A DNA stretch of 5,517 nt from Methanobacterium sp. Lineage in GTDB: Archaea; Methanobacteriota; Methanobacteria; Methanobacteriales; Methanobacteriaceae. Location of the stretch: contig PMNN01000217.1 in assembly GCA_003161815.1 (NCBI GenBank), positions 1 to 5,517 on the forward strand, read 5' to 3'. The position numbers were made by a program, and so were the translations under genes. Under the pieces are notes generated by a model. It searched no databases. It saw nothing but the letters and a program-made list of their open reading frames with translations, and was not told the DNA's origin. The number at the start of each line of letters is the position of its first letter. Positions within the stretch are counted from its first letter, which is position 1. Below, piece after piece: positions 1 to 5,363 of the stretch.

Positions 1-81
1 GCTGAAGAAGCAGTTCAATGCGCAAAACACGCAGGTAGAGTAACAATTAAAGCATCAGATATTGAAATGAGTTGTAAATAA
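1..81 (+). CDS. Archaeal histone, C-terminal fragment (5' end outside window)
   Basis: The first 26 codons in frame 1 end at a TAA stop (79-81) and read as the end of an HMf-type histone fold: the last part of helix alpha-2, loop L2 and helix alpha-3. The signature KHAGRVTIKASDIE matches HAGRKTIKAEDIE of HMfB closely. The protein would package DNA as dimers or longer polymers. The His and Asp that correspond to HMfB H49 and D59 (dimer-dimer contact) are both kept, so tetramer or polymer formation is likely. Odd points: the Lys beside the loop arginine (HMfB K53) is Val here; there are two cysteines (fragment residues 7 and 25), which HMfB lacks; and the tail stops about four residues earlier than HMfB, without its RRFKK ending. 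Family assignment is secure from the motif. Which paralogue it is, and its full length (usually about 66-70 aa), cannot be told. Confidence 0.9.
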   Translation, partial: AEEAVQCAKHAGRVTIKASDIEMSCK

Positions 82-90
82 AACCTTAAA

Positions 91-127
91 TTTCTCTTCT
101 CTTTTTTATTTTATTTTACTTTTTTTA
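91..127 (+). terminator. Pyrimidine-rich terminator tract after the histone gene
   Basis: Starting 9 nt after the histone stop is a roughly 37-nt stretch that is almost all T with a few C and A, ending in a run of seven T (120-126). There is no clear hairpin. This is the usual form of an intrinsic archaeal terminator (T-tracts, with or without aCPSF1 cleavage). Highly expressed genes such as histones commonly have such strong multi-T ends. Confidence 0.7.
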
Positions 128-261
128 TGCATCTAAATTGCCTCAATAAACAACATTGCAGACTACATGATAAACTATTATAAAATAACTATACTCCAAT
201 AAAAACTATCGATTGACACCATTAGTTTAGCATTAAAACCATGAATAAAAATACCTAAGCC

Positions 262-309
262 GGTATAAAAAAACATTATTACATTTTATAAAACCTTGAT
301 CGAAAAGGA
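262..309 (-). terminator. Possible terminator of the flippase gene
   Basis: Read on the minus strand after the flippase stop codon, the sequence contains a weak 4-bp stem (CCTT/AAGG at 294-297 and 304-307), then a T-rich stretch ending in seven consecutive T (267-273). A T7 run suits archaeal intrinsic termination. The stem is too short to weigh and may be chance. Confidence 0.4.
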
Positions 310-317
310 CATTATTT

Positions 318-1745
318 TTAATTTTTCCTTATATTCACTAATTCTCTTATAATATCATAATCTTCTTCTGTAAATGTTCTTAATGCTAATAGAACTGCGA
401 AATATATTACAGTGGCGATGATAATTTCTATAAATAAATTTAATTTGATGGTTATTATGAATAGAGCCATTACAATACTCGCTAGAGTTGGTTTGATAAT
501 TACAGATGGTAATTTGACTTTGCAAAATGATCGTGAAAGAATATAGAAGCATAGAATGAAGACGATTAATTCTGTGATTACAGTTACTACTGCAGCTCCA
601 ATGTAACTATAGATGGGTATGAAAATTAAATTCAGGCTGATATTCACAGCCATTGAGATGAATGTTATTTTAAGGAGTAAATTTTGGCGGTTCATTGCTG
701 GTATTATGGTTCCGAAGATATAATTCAGGAAAGTTATGGGAACAGCCCAAATTAAGATTTGAAGTATTAAGATTGATGGCAGGAATTTTGGATAAATAAG
801 TATAATAATTTGAGAGGATAGTAGAGTCACACCTACGGCGATGGGTATTGAGAGTATAGTGAGATACTTAAATGATTTTTTATAGGAGTACTTCAATGAA
901 TCTTCAGAAGAGACAAAGAAATTCGAGAAAACGGGGAATATTGCTGTTGAGAAAACACCTGGTAGGAATAGGAAAACCATCATTAAATTGTAAGCTGCAC
1001 TATAGTAACCCACTTCTACGCTAGTTTTAAGAATTGATAAGAGTACAGTGTCTACCCTGTAAGCGATTAAGGAGAAAATAGTAACTAGACTGAGGGGTAA
1101 TGCAGCCATAATGGCGGGTCTCCAGAAATTAAAATCAACTTCTATTTTGGGTAAGTGAAACTTCCTTACGTAAAAACTCAAAGCATAAAAGAAAACTATC
1201 GCGTTAGATATGAAATATAAGGAAGCGAATGCTAATACGTTCAGTTGATAATAAATAACGGTAATGACACCTATTAGCATCAGGATACTATTCAATATTG
1301 CTGCCAATGACTGGAATTCCATTTCTTGATAGGCTTGGAATATTGAATAGAATACTCCGGAGAATGAATTGAATATTACGGATGCAGTTATAATATAAAT
1401 TACATAAATCTGTTCTTGTGAATAATGGATGATATTAACTGTTAAAAATACAAGAGAAAATGTTATGAAAGCCAATATTATTCTCATTACAGTAGTGTTT
1501 GCTACATATTTCTTGGTTAAAGATTTATCTCGGGAAACTTCTCTCACTGTAAGAGTTCCTAGACCAAGATCAGTGAAGACGCCGAAAATAGCGGTTAGTG
1601 CTAGTGCGGTTTGTATAATTCCAAATCCTAGAGGTCCTAGGTAATTAGCCATGTAAATGGCGATGAAAAAGCCTATAATGTAAGTTATAATTTGCGATAT
1701 GAATAATACAGTTGTATTTTTTACTATTCTACGCACAGCACTCAT
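318..1745 (-). CDS. Oligosaccharide flippase, Wzx/polysaccharide-synthesis type (MOP superfamily), 475 aa
   Basis: This is an integral membrane protein expected to flip lipid-linked oligosaccharide across the cytoplasmic membrane for assembly of surface polysaccharide or glycoprotein glycans. I count 14 hydrophobic segments, roughly at residues 11-32, 41-60, 84-106, 112-135, 147-166, 171-193, 208-228, 244-276, 294-318, 322-350, 357-378, 382-403, 412-434 and 437-455, the normal number for the MOP family. Family-like motifs are NYLGPLGFG (34-42), [12 protein letters not shown] (58-69), the Arg-x-Asp of AYRVD (230, 232) in TM7 and GYYSAAYN (246-253). A short charged tail follows TM14. The ATG (1743-1745) is preceded by an AGGGATG-like site about 9 nt upstream, and no earlier start is needed. 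It is the last of three co-oriented minus-strand genes, 87 nt after the epimerase. The substrate cannot be told from the sequence. Confidence 0.85.
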   Translation of the reverse strand: MSAVRRIVKNTTVLFISQIITYIIGFFIAIYMANYLGPLGFGIIQTALALTAIFGVFTDLGLGTLTVREVSRDKSLTKKYVANTTVMRIILAFITFSLVFLTVNIIHYSQEQIYVIYIITASVIFNSFSGVFYSIFQAYQEMEFQSLAAILNSILMLIGVITVIYYQLNVLAFASLYFISNAIVFFYALSFYVRKFHLPKIEVDFNFWRPAIMAALPLSLVTIFSLIAYRVDTVLLSILKTSVEVGYYSAAYNLMMVFLFLPGVFSTAIFPVFSNFFVSSEDSLKYSYKKSFKYLTILSIPIAVGVTLLSSQIIILIYPKFLPSILILQILIWAVPITFLNYIFGTIIPAMNRQNLLLKITFISMAVNISLNLIFIPIYSYIGAAVVTVITELIVFILCFYILSRSFCKVKLPSVIIKPTLASIVMALFIITIKLNLFIEIIIATVIYFAVLLALRTFTEEDYDIIRELVNIRKN

Positions 1746-1784
1746 TAGTTTTCTACATCCCTAAAAGCCTAATAAATTTGCAAG

Positions 1785-1816
1785 ATAAAAGAAAAATTTA
1801 AAATAAACAAAAATTT
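1785..1816 (-). terminator. T-rich tract between epimerase and flippase genes
   Basis: On the minus strand, starting about 17 nt after the epimerase stop, there is a tract with several T4-T5 clusters (complement of 1785-1816) and no obvious hairpin. It resembles archaeal intrinsic termination signals and may end or attenuate transcripts from the upstream genes, leaving flippase expression partly dependent on read-through or its own promoter. AT-rich composition alone could produce this. Confidence 0.35.
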
Positions 1817-1832
1817 CTTATTATTTAAAGTT

Positions 1833-2765
1833 TCATTTGCTTTGACTAATAAACCATTCAATAGTTTCTCGTAATTCTGATTTAAAGTCATTATGCGGAT
1901 GGAAGCCAAATAAACTAGCTTCTGAGGCATCTGCCAGGGAATGCATAACATCACCTGGTCTAGGTTCAGCATAAATAGGTTCTATATTTTTCCCGATAAT
2001 TTCATTTATTATTTCAAACAACTGGTTGATGGTGGTACTTCTTCCCATAGCCACGTTATATACGCCAGTAACGTGAGACTTGCAGGCTTTAATATTGGCT
2101 TCAGCAACATGTTTAACATAAATGAAATCACGACTCTGTTCACCATCACCATAAATGATTGGTCTTCTGTTATTCAATATAGCTTGGATGAAATTAGGTA
2201 TAACTGCAGCATATGCTGAGTTCGGATCCTGCCGAGGTCCGAAAACATTAAAGTAACGCAGTGAAACTGTGGGTAATCCGTAAGATTCAGTGAAAACTTG
2301 ACAGTATAATTCCCCAGCTACTTTATTAACAGCATAAGGGGATAAAGGATTAATATAAGCCTCTTCACTTAGCGGTAATATATTATTGTCACCATAAACA
2401 GCTGCTGATGATGCGAAAACTAATTTTTTTATATGACTATCCCTTGCTGCCATTAAAACTTGTAGAGTGCCATTAACATTGATTTCGTTATATTTAAGTG
2501 GATCTAGAATACTCTCAGGAACACTGATTAGAGCTGCATGATGGAATATGTAATCTATATCTTCAAAAATCTTTTTAAGGTTTAAATCGTTAATACTTCC
2601 ACGGATCAACTCTATATTCCGTTTATTAAATGATTTAATATTCTTTAATTTACCACTGGTTTGATCATCAATTATAGTGACTTCATTATCTTCGATTAAA
2701 CTTTCTACCAGATGAGATCCGATGAATCCTAGACCACCAGTTACTACTATCTTTTTATCCTTCAT
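1833..2765 (-). CDS. NAD-dependent nucleotide-sugar 4-epimerase (GalE/WbpP-like extended SDR), 310 aa
   Basis: This cytoplasmic enzyme is predicted to interconvert UDP-Glc/UDP-Gal or UDP-GlcNAc/UDP-GalNAc through a 4-keto intermediate with bound NAD. The Rossmann motif GGLGFIG (residues 10-16) gives G10-x-x-G13-x-x-G16, and D33 after beta-2 is placed to hold the NAD ribose. The catalytic set is complete: S120 in SSAAVYG and Y144/K148 in [17 protein letters not shown] (170-181) and GDGEQSRDF (206-214) are substrate-domain motifs of the epimerase branch. In [11 protein letters not shown] the residue aligned with E. coli GalE Y299 is S276, as in WbpP (S306), which favours N-acetylated substrates. 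Length is normal. The ATG is preceded by TAGGATAG (complement of 2773-2780) with 7-nt spacing. It sits between the DUF1616 and flippase genes, consistent with supplying a sugar donor for surface glycan. A related UDP-sugar dehydratase or decarboxylase role is less likely. Confidence 0.88.
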   Translation of the reverse strand: MKDKKIVVTGGLGFIGSHLVESLIEDNEVTIIDDQTSGKLKNIKSFNKRNIELIRGSINDLNLKKIFEDIDYIFHHAALISVPESILDPLKYNEINVNGTLQVLMAARDSHIKKLVFASSAAVYGDNNILPLSEEAYINPLSPYAVNKVAGELYCQVFTESYGLPTVSLRYFNVFGPRQDPNSAYAAVIPNFIQAILNNRRPIIYGDGEQSRDFIYVKHVAEANIKACKSHVTGVYNVAMGRSTTINQLFEIINEIIGKNIEPIYAEPRPGDVMHSLADASEASLFGFHPHNDFKSELRETIEWFISQSK

Positions 2766-2853
2766 ATAGAGTCTATCCTAATTTTTTTTTATTATAAATC
2801 TTAAAATAATTAAGAATTATAATTTTTAATTTCTATAATTTATATTATTAATC

Positions 2854-3279
2854 CTAAGTGACATTTATTAATAAATCAAGGTAGCGATAAGGTTGCTGAT
2901 TATTTGGAAGTTTATAGAGTAAGAATTCTAACTTCTGCCCATTACCAGTTTGTTTCGGCTGGAAAGTCAAGAGAATTTCTTTCTTTTCTTCATTAGATAA
3001 ATTGAAGCTTTCATTCACCAGAGTTCCATTTTCAAGATATACTATCATTTGATAATTTGTTGGATGACCTTCATGGTTTACCACACCTATTGTAAGATTA
3101 CTACTTTCCCCCACATTCAAGTTAACAGGATAATTACCTGCATTTCCATTGGGACCTAAAATGTAGAATTCAGTGAATCTTTCACCGGGTGATGGATTAA
3201 CTATTATGTAGATAACTGCAGCCACAGCTATCACTATGGAGATAATTAGAATATATGACACTATTTTATCAACTTTCAT
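2854..3279 (-). CDS. Short DUF1616-like single-TM exported protein, 141 aa
   Basis: Residues 1-5 are short and charged, 6-27 form one hydrophobic segment that fits a membrane anchor or uncleaved signal, and 33-141 form a hydrophilic, beta-rich outer domain. The run ERFTEFYILGPNGNAGNYP (33-51), followed by NVGES and GVVNHEG, resembles the C-terminal part of DUF1616 proteins; I recognise this by pattern only. Typical DUF1616 proteins are longer, with several N-terminal membrane helices, so this is a short form. Five N-x-S/T sequons (N61, N84, N89, N93, N139) lie in the outer domain, so it could be a target of the archaeal oligosaccharyltransferase AglB. The ATG has a TGGGTG site (complement of 3285-3290) 5 nt away. 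It is first in the minus-strand set, 88 nt before the epimerase, which suggests a link to surface glycan. Its molecular function is unknown. Confidence 0.75.
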   Translation of the reverse strand: MKVDKIVSYILIISIVIAVAAVIYIIVNPSPGERFTEFYILGPNGNAGNYPVNLNVGESSNLTIGVVNHEGHPTNYQMIVYLENGTLVNESFNLSNEEKKEILLTFQPKQTGNGQKLEFLLYKLPNNQQPYRYLDLLINVT

Positions 3280-3284
3280 TTAAG

Positions 3285-3322
3285 CACCCATCTATAATAA
3301 GCTTTGAAATTATTATAACTTT
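3285..3322 (-). promoter_or_regulatory. Ribosome binding site and possible TATA element of the DUF1616 gene
   Basis: On the minus strand TGGGTG (complement of 3285-3290) lies 5 nt before the ATG and pairs well with the archaeal 16S 3' end. Further upstream, GTTATAATA (complement of about 3312-3320) could be a TATA box, which would put the transcript start near 3290-3295. Because the surroundings are so AT-rich, the TATA call is weak; the ribosome site is clearer. Confidence 0.4.
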
Positions 3323-3483
3323 TATTTTATGATTAAAAAATTTTATTGAGGATGATACTCAAAAAAACACTAATATCTTTTATTTATCTCTAAATTTGTT
3401 ATTGCTCATTTTATTCAATATATTTTATCCTTATTTATTAAATGAGGTTATAATATAATGAATAATTCCTTTAATAAGATAAC

Positions 3484-3499
3484 ATTTAAATATTTAAAT
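3484..3499. repeat. Perfect 16-bp palindrome (ATTTAAAT twice in tandem)
   Basis: ATTTAAAT occurs twice head to tail; as each unit is its own reverse complement, the 16 bp form a perfect palindrome. It lies about 165 bp upstream of the eha TATA box. It could bind a dimeric regulator or a chromatin protein, but chance is a real alternative in AT-rich DNA. Confidence 0.55.
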
Positions 3500-3545
3500 A
3501 ATTAACTCTAAAAATGGATTAAATAATTATTCAAAAATATTTAAA
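3488..3545. repeat. Two interleaved 11-nt direct repeats upstream of eha
   Basis: AAATATTTAAA is found at 3488-3498 and again at 3535-3545 (period 47 nt). TTAAATAATTA is found at 3494-3504 and again at 3519-3529 (period 25 nt). The first copies overlap the 16-bp palindrome. Low sequence complexity raises the chance of coincidental repeats. Confidence 0.4.
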
Positions 3546-3652
3546 AATTAAATTGAAATTTTATTTGGGAAATCATATGTATCCGGTCTTCTATTGAAAT
3601 TTAAGAATTAAATCAGAGATTTTAATTGAATATATAAATGAATAAATTTTTT

Positions 3653-3668
3653 GAAAACATTTATATAT
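3653..3668 (+). promoter_or_regulatory. eha operon promoter: BRE plus TATA box
   Basis: The purine-rich GAAAACA (3653-3659) followed by TTTATATAT (3660-3668) is a close match to the archaeal BRE/TATA consensus of methanogens. Transcription should start about 22-27 nt past the box centre, near 3686-3691. That leaves a leader of roughly 25 nt before the ATG at 3714, and places the upstream ATG at 3684 at or before the transcript start. A second TATA-like string at 3630-3638 could give an alternative start near 3660. Confidence 0.7.
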
Positions 3669-3700
3669 CCAGTTTGATCTATCATGATTATTCATGCTAA

Positions 3701-3706
3701 TGGGTG
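3701..3706 (+). promoter_or_regulatory. ehaA: Ribosome binding site that fixes the ehaA start
   Basis: TGGGTG lies 7 nt before ATG 3714-3716, ideal spacing for pairing with the archaeal 16S 3' end. The in-frame ATG at 3684 has no such site and sits at or before the predicted transcript start, so 3714 is preferred. Confidence 0.75.
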
Positions 3707-3713
3707 TTTACTA

Positions 3714-4010
3714 ATGATAAATTATATAGGTTATATAATAGCAATAGCATCTGCAGTAATTGTAGGATTAGCATTAAGACTTCCATTACTTCCAGAAAAG
3801 CCTATTAGACAGTCATGGACAATTAGTGTAATATTTCCCACAGCAGTGCTTGCTTTAGGATTTACAGCAATCATATCAGAGCTGGGGTACCCATTAAATG
3901 GATATCAGGAATATTTAGTATCGTTAGTGATTGGAGTGCTAACTGCAATATTCTCTAAATTTATACTTGAAAGAATTCTGCCTCGACCAGCACCGGAGAA
4001 AGCCGCATGA
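3714..4010 (+). CDS. ehaA: Energy-converting hydrogenase A subunit EhaA (98 aa)
   Basis: This is the first subunit of the membrane-bound Eha [NiFe]-hydrogenase, which uses the ion gradient to drive reduction of ferredoxin with H2. It has three predicted membrane segments (about residues 4-21, 36-55, 66-85). A conserved-looking link [14 protein letters not shown] (22-35) follows TM1 and a proline-rich end [11 protein letters not shown] closes the protein. Identity rests on the overall sequence look and on its place at the head of the ordered set A-B-C-D-E-F. An in-frame ATG 30 nt upstream (3684) would add ten residues ([10 protein letters not shown]), but it lacks a ribosome site and lies at or before the predicted transcript start. 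With the 3714 start the protein begins directly with TM1. Its stop overlaps the EhaB start as ATGA (4007-4010), so the two are probably translationally coupled. The exact role of EhaA in the complex is not known. Confidence 0.88.
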   Translation: MINYIGYIIAIASAVIVGLALRLPLLPEKPIRQSWTISVIFPTAVLALGFTAIISELGYPLNGYQEYLVSLVIGVLTAIFSKFILERILPRPAPEKAA

Positions 4011-4510
4011 ATGAAATAATTGGAATAATTATAGCAGCTATCATATGCTGGTTCAACTTCGTACTCATAGATACTTGGATGGGTCTTCCGGAAATGCCCG
4101 GTGTTAAAGGAGCGGATGTACTTGGACGAGATATTAAAAAAAGAGGAGGAGACCTCGCCGGTGGATTCTTCCAAGGAAACATTGTATGCTCTCCAGATGC
4201 TTCAGCAGGAACACTACTCGCATCAATCGCATGTTACACTATAGGCACCCCTGAAGGCGGATTCATAGCAGCATTATTAGTATATTTCGGTAACCGATTA
4301 TGTGCAGACCCTGGTTACGCCGGTACTACTGGAGCATTAACCATAACCGTTATAATATTCGCAGCATCCTACATTGGAATAACACCCCTCATGTTTATAG
4401 TGGGAATGCTTCTAGCCATAGTCACAATTCAAGGACTTCACCATCCTGCATCATCTAAATTACTGGGCAGAATAGCCCAATTAATGGGAAGGTACACTAA
4501 ATTAACTTAA
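4007..4510 (+). CDS. ehaB: Energy-converting hydrogenase A subunit EhaB (167 aa)
   Basis: This integral membrane subunit of the Eha hydrogenase has hydrophobic segments near residues 4-21, 66-80, 84-98, 107-124 and 126-143. A hydrophilic loop with glycines and charges ([20 protein letters not shown], 27-46) lies between the first two. Four cysteines (14, 61, 76, 99) are scattered rather than in a CxxC-type cluster, so iron-sulfur binding is not indicated. The last 25 residues (from about HHPASSK) are basic and probably cytoplasmic. The ATG sits in the ATGA overlap with ehaA and has GGAG (3995-3998) 8 nt upstream. The 31-nt gap to ehaC is the only real gap in this part of the operon. Assignment comes from sequence resemblance and gene order; its individual function is unknown. 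Confidence 0.85.
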   Translation: MNEIIGIIIAAIICWFNFVLIDTWMGLPEMPGVKGADVLGRDIKKRGGDLAGGFFQGNIVCSPDASAGTLLASIACYTIGTPEGGFIAALLVYFGNRLCADPGYAGTTGALTITVIIFAASYIGITPLMFIVGMLLAIVTIQGLHHPASSKLLGRIAQLMGRYTKLT

Positions 4511-4524
4511 AAAAAAATTTGATT

Positions 4525-4530
4525 AGGGGT
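4525..4530 (+). promoter_or_regulatory. ehaC: Ribosome binding site of ehaC with long spacing
   Basis: AGGGGT lies 11 nt before the ehaC ATG at 4542, slightly longer than at the other eha genes. A closer ATG at 4535 opens only a five-codon reading frame (stop at 4550-4552), so 4542 remains the start. Confidence 0.5.
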
Positions 4531-4541
4531 TTTGATGATTA

Positions 4542-4799
4542 ATGTCAATTGAAATCATAATTGTAGGTATCATAATAATTTTAATGGCATTCAGAACACT
4601 TATTGCTCAGGATAGATCCGAGAGAATGTTCTACTTAAATGCCATGAGCTTCGGAATCTCTGCTATTATCGCATTATACATACAGACACCCTTCGGAGCT
4701 ATAATAGCCATAACTTACTTTGTAACCTCTACCATAAGCTCCAATGTCATCGCCTACTCCATTGGAAGAGTTAAAAATGAAATCATCTTAGATGAATGA
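4542..4799 (+). CDS. ehaC: Energy-converting hydrogenase A subunit EhaC (85 aa)
   Basis: This small membrane subunit of Eha (I recall the family as DUF2109) has three hydrophobic helices at about residues 3-20, 30-47 and 51-72. The short loop AQDRSERM (22-29) between TM1 and TM2 is its most polar part and is suggestive of the DR loop of MrpF-type antiporter subunits, though this is only a visual resemblance. The C-terminal tail ([10 protein letters not shown]) is short and charged. The stop TGA (4797-4799) overlaps a downstream ATG at 4796, but the more likely ehaD start is 15 nt further on at 4814. Identification rests on overall pattern and position between EhaB and EhaD. Confidence 0.85.
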   Translation: MSIEIIIVGIIIILMAFRTLIAQDRSERMFYLNAMSFGISAIIALYIQTPFGAIIAITYFVTSTISSNVIAYSIGRVKNEIILDE

Positions 4800-4800
4800 A

Positions 4801-4806
4801 AGGGGA
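4801..4806 (+). promoter_or_regulatory. ehaD: Ribosome binding site that decides the ehaD start
   Basis: AGGGGA (4801-4806) ends 7 nt before ATG 4814. The upstream in-frame ATG at 4796, which overlaps the ehaC stop as ATGA, has no comparable site ahead of it, and choosing it would put this strong site inside the coding region. Confidence 0.65.
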
Positions 4807-4813
4807 AAACCTT

Positions 4814-5110
4814 ATGAGTTCAATATTAGATCTTATAACCATAACAAATGTCTCAGCAGTAGTGCTTATAATTGGTACAATAGGCGTTATAGCACTACCC
4901 AAACCCATTGACAAAGTTATAATGCTATCCATTGTTCAAGGTGGATTTGTAGCCACCATAGTAGCTGCAAAATATTTAGATGTATCCATGGCAGCGGCTA
5001 TATTTGACCCAATTGCAACAGTTATCTTCTTAATTGCTATAATTAAATTAAATGAAATAAGAGAGAAGAAACAGAAGGAAAAATCCGAGGAGGAAGGAAT
5101 CCTTGCTTGA
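4814..5110 (+). CDS. ehaD: Energy-converting hydrogenase A subunit EhaD (98 aa)
   Basis: This membrane subunit of Eha (I recall the family as DUF2108) has three helices near residues 12-28, 35-53 and 60-78. They are followed by a highly charged Lys/Glu tail ([15 protein letters not shown], 80-94) that must be cytoplasmic and may be a short coiled coil. The segment [19 protein letters not shown] (21-39) is reminiscent of the G-LPD-R turn of MrpG/MbhD-like antiporter subunits, an unproven likeness. An alternative in-frame ATG at 4796 would add MKGENL and overlap the ehaC stop, but the SD at 4801-4806 supports 4814. Its 3' end carries the GAGGAGGA site used by ehaE, and the two genes overlap by 8 nt. 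Confidence 0.83.
   Translation: MSSILDLITITNVSAVVLIIGTIGVIALPKPIDKVIMLSIVQGGFVATIVAAKYLDVSMAAAIFDPIATVIFLIAIIKLNEIREKKQKEKSEEEGILA
5087..5105 (+). promoter_or_regulatory. ehaE: Strong ribosome binding site and TTG start of ehaE
   Basis: GAGGAGGA (5087-5094), inside the end of ehaD, is followed after 8 nt by TTG (5103-5105). There is no in-frame ATG or GTG near the start of the EhaE frame, so the TTG is well supported as the initiator. The extended SD may offset the weak codon. Confidence 0.7.
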
Positions 5111-5363
5111 TATTTACGTATGGTTTTACACTGGTGTTGCACTAGTTATAATAGGAAGTATTGCTACAGTAATAGGACCTGGTGTAAAAGATCCCATAAT
5201 AAGGACTCTTAACACTGAAATACCAGCCATAGGACTTTCCTTAATATTCCTAACCTATAATAGTACCATTGCACTTTTAACTTACATAGCAGCAACCGTT
5301 ATCATAACAATGATATTATTAAGAGCAATTGTACGATTAGAGGAAGTGGGGGCGGAACTTTGA
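5103..5363 (+). CDS. ehaE: Energy-converting hydrogenase A subunit EhaE (86 aa, TTG start)
   Basis: This small membrane subunit of Eha (I recall the family as DUF2107) has hydrophobic segments at about residues 5-24, 40-52 and 54-76. Between TM1 and TM2 lies a polar turn, [17 protein letters not shown] (25-41), the most distinctive motif and likely a functional loop. It starts at TTG with an extended ribosome site, overlaps the ehaD end by 8 nt, and its own stop overlaps the ehaF start (TTGA, 5360-5363). These overlaps point to coupled translation and balanced amounts of membrane subunits. Identity is from pattern and gene order. Confidence 0.85.
   Translation: MLDIYVWFYTGVALVIIGSIATVIGPGVKDPIIRTLNTEIPAIGLSLIFLTYNSTIALLTYIAATVIITMILLRAIVRLEEVGAEL

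Larger units (their letters stand above)
82..317. other. Intergenic region between convergent histone and flippase genes
   Basis: This 236-nt AT-rich gap lies between two converging genes. It holds the histone terminator at its left end and, on the minus strand, a T7 run (A7 at 267-273 of the plus strand) about 45 nt beyond the flippase stop. I see no ORF with a ribosome binding site, no tRNA fold and no repeat array. Confidence 0.6.
3280..3713. other. Divergent AT-rich intergenic region between the surface-glycan genes and eha
   Basis: About 434 nt separates the DUF1616 start from the SD-supported ehaA start, long for this compact neighbourhood. It holds a probable eha promoter at its right end, a perfect 16-bp palindrome at 3484-3499, two 11-nt direct repeats, and a weak inverted repeat AATTAAA/TTTAATT (3606-3612 and 3621-3627). 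A second TATA-like string sits at 3630-3638. I found no ORF of useful size with a ribosome site, no tRNA and no GC-rich island that would suggest a structured RNA. Confidence 0.6.

Noticed and set aside
82..317. Possible small RNA or CRISPR in the histone/flippase gap
   Set aside because: No repeated units, no GC-rich stable fold and no clear promoter are visible.
1769..1972. Minus-strand 67-codon frame overlapping the end of the epimerase
   Set aside because: It is out of frame with the epimerase, whose C-terminus is normal here (length and ending fit the family), so there is no sign of a frameshift.
1429..2219. Plus-strand frames of 71 and 92 codons inside the flippase and epimerase genes
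   Set aside because: Both are antisense to clearly identified genes, with no promoter, no ribosome site and no protein-like composition.
2782..2790. Run of nine T on the plus strand
   Set aside because: No plus-strand gene ends nearby; on the minus strand it is an A-run just ahead of the epimerase ribosome site, so it is not a terminator for the genes here.
3574..3594. Six-codon frame MYPVFY in the intergenic region
   Set aside because: Very short, weakly spaced purines upstream, no conservation evidence; expected by chance.
3606..3627. Inverted repeat AATTAAA/TTTAATT upstream of the eha promoter
   Set aside because: A 7-bp all-A/T stem with an 8-nt loop is common by chance in this composition and is not followed by a functional context.
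3905..4182. Two minus-strand frames of 89 and 73 codons across the ehaA/ehaB junction
   Set aside because: They lie antisense to well-supported eha genes, have no ribosome site or recognisable protein features, and are shadows of the coding bias on the other strand.
4936..5142. Minus-strand 68-codon frame antisense to ehaD/ehaE
   Set aside because: It opposes two overlapping genes with good ribosome sites and has no independent support.
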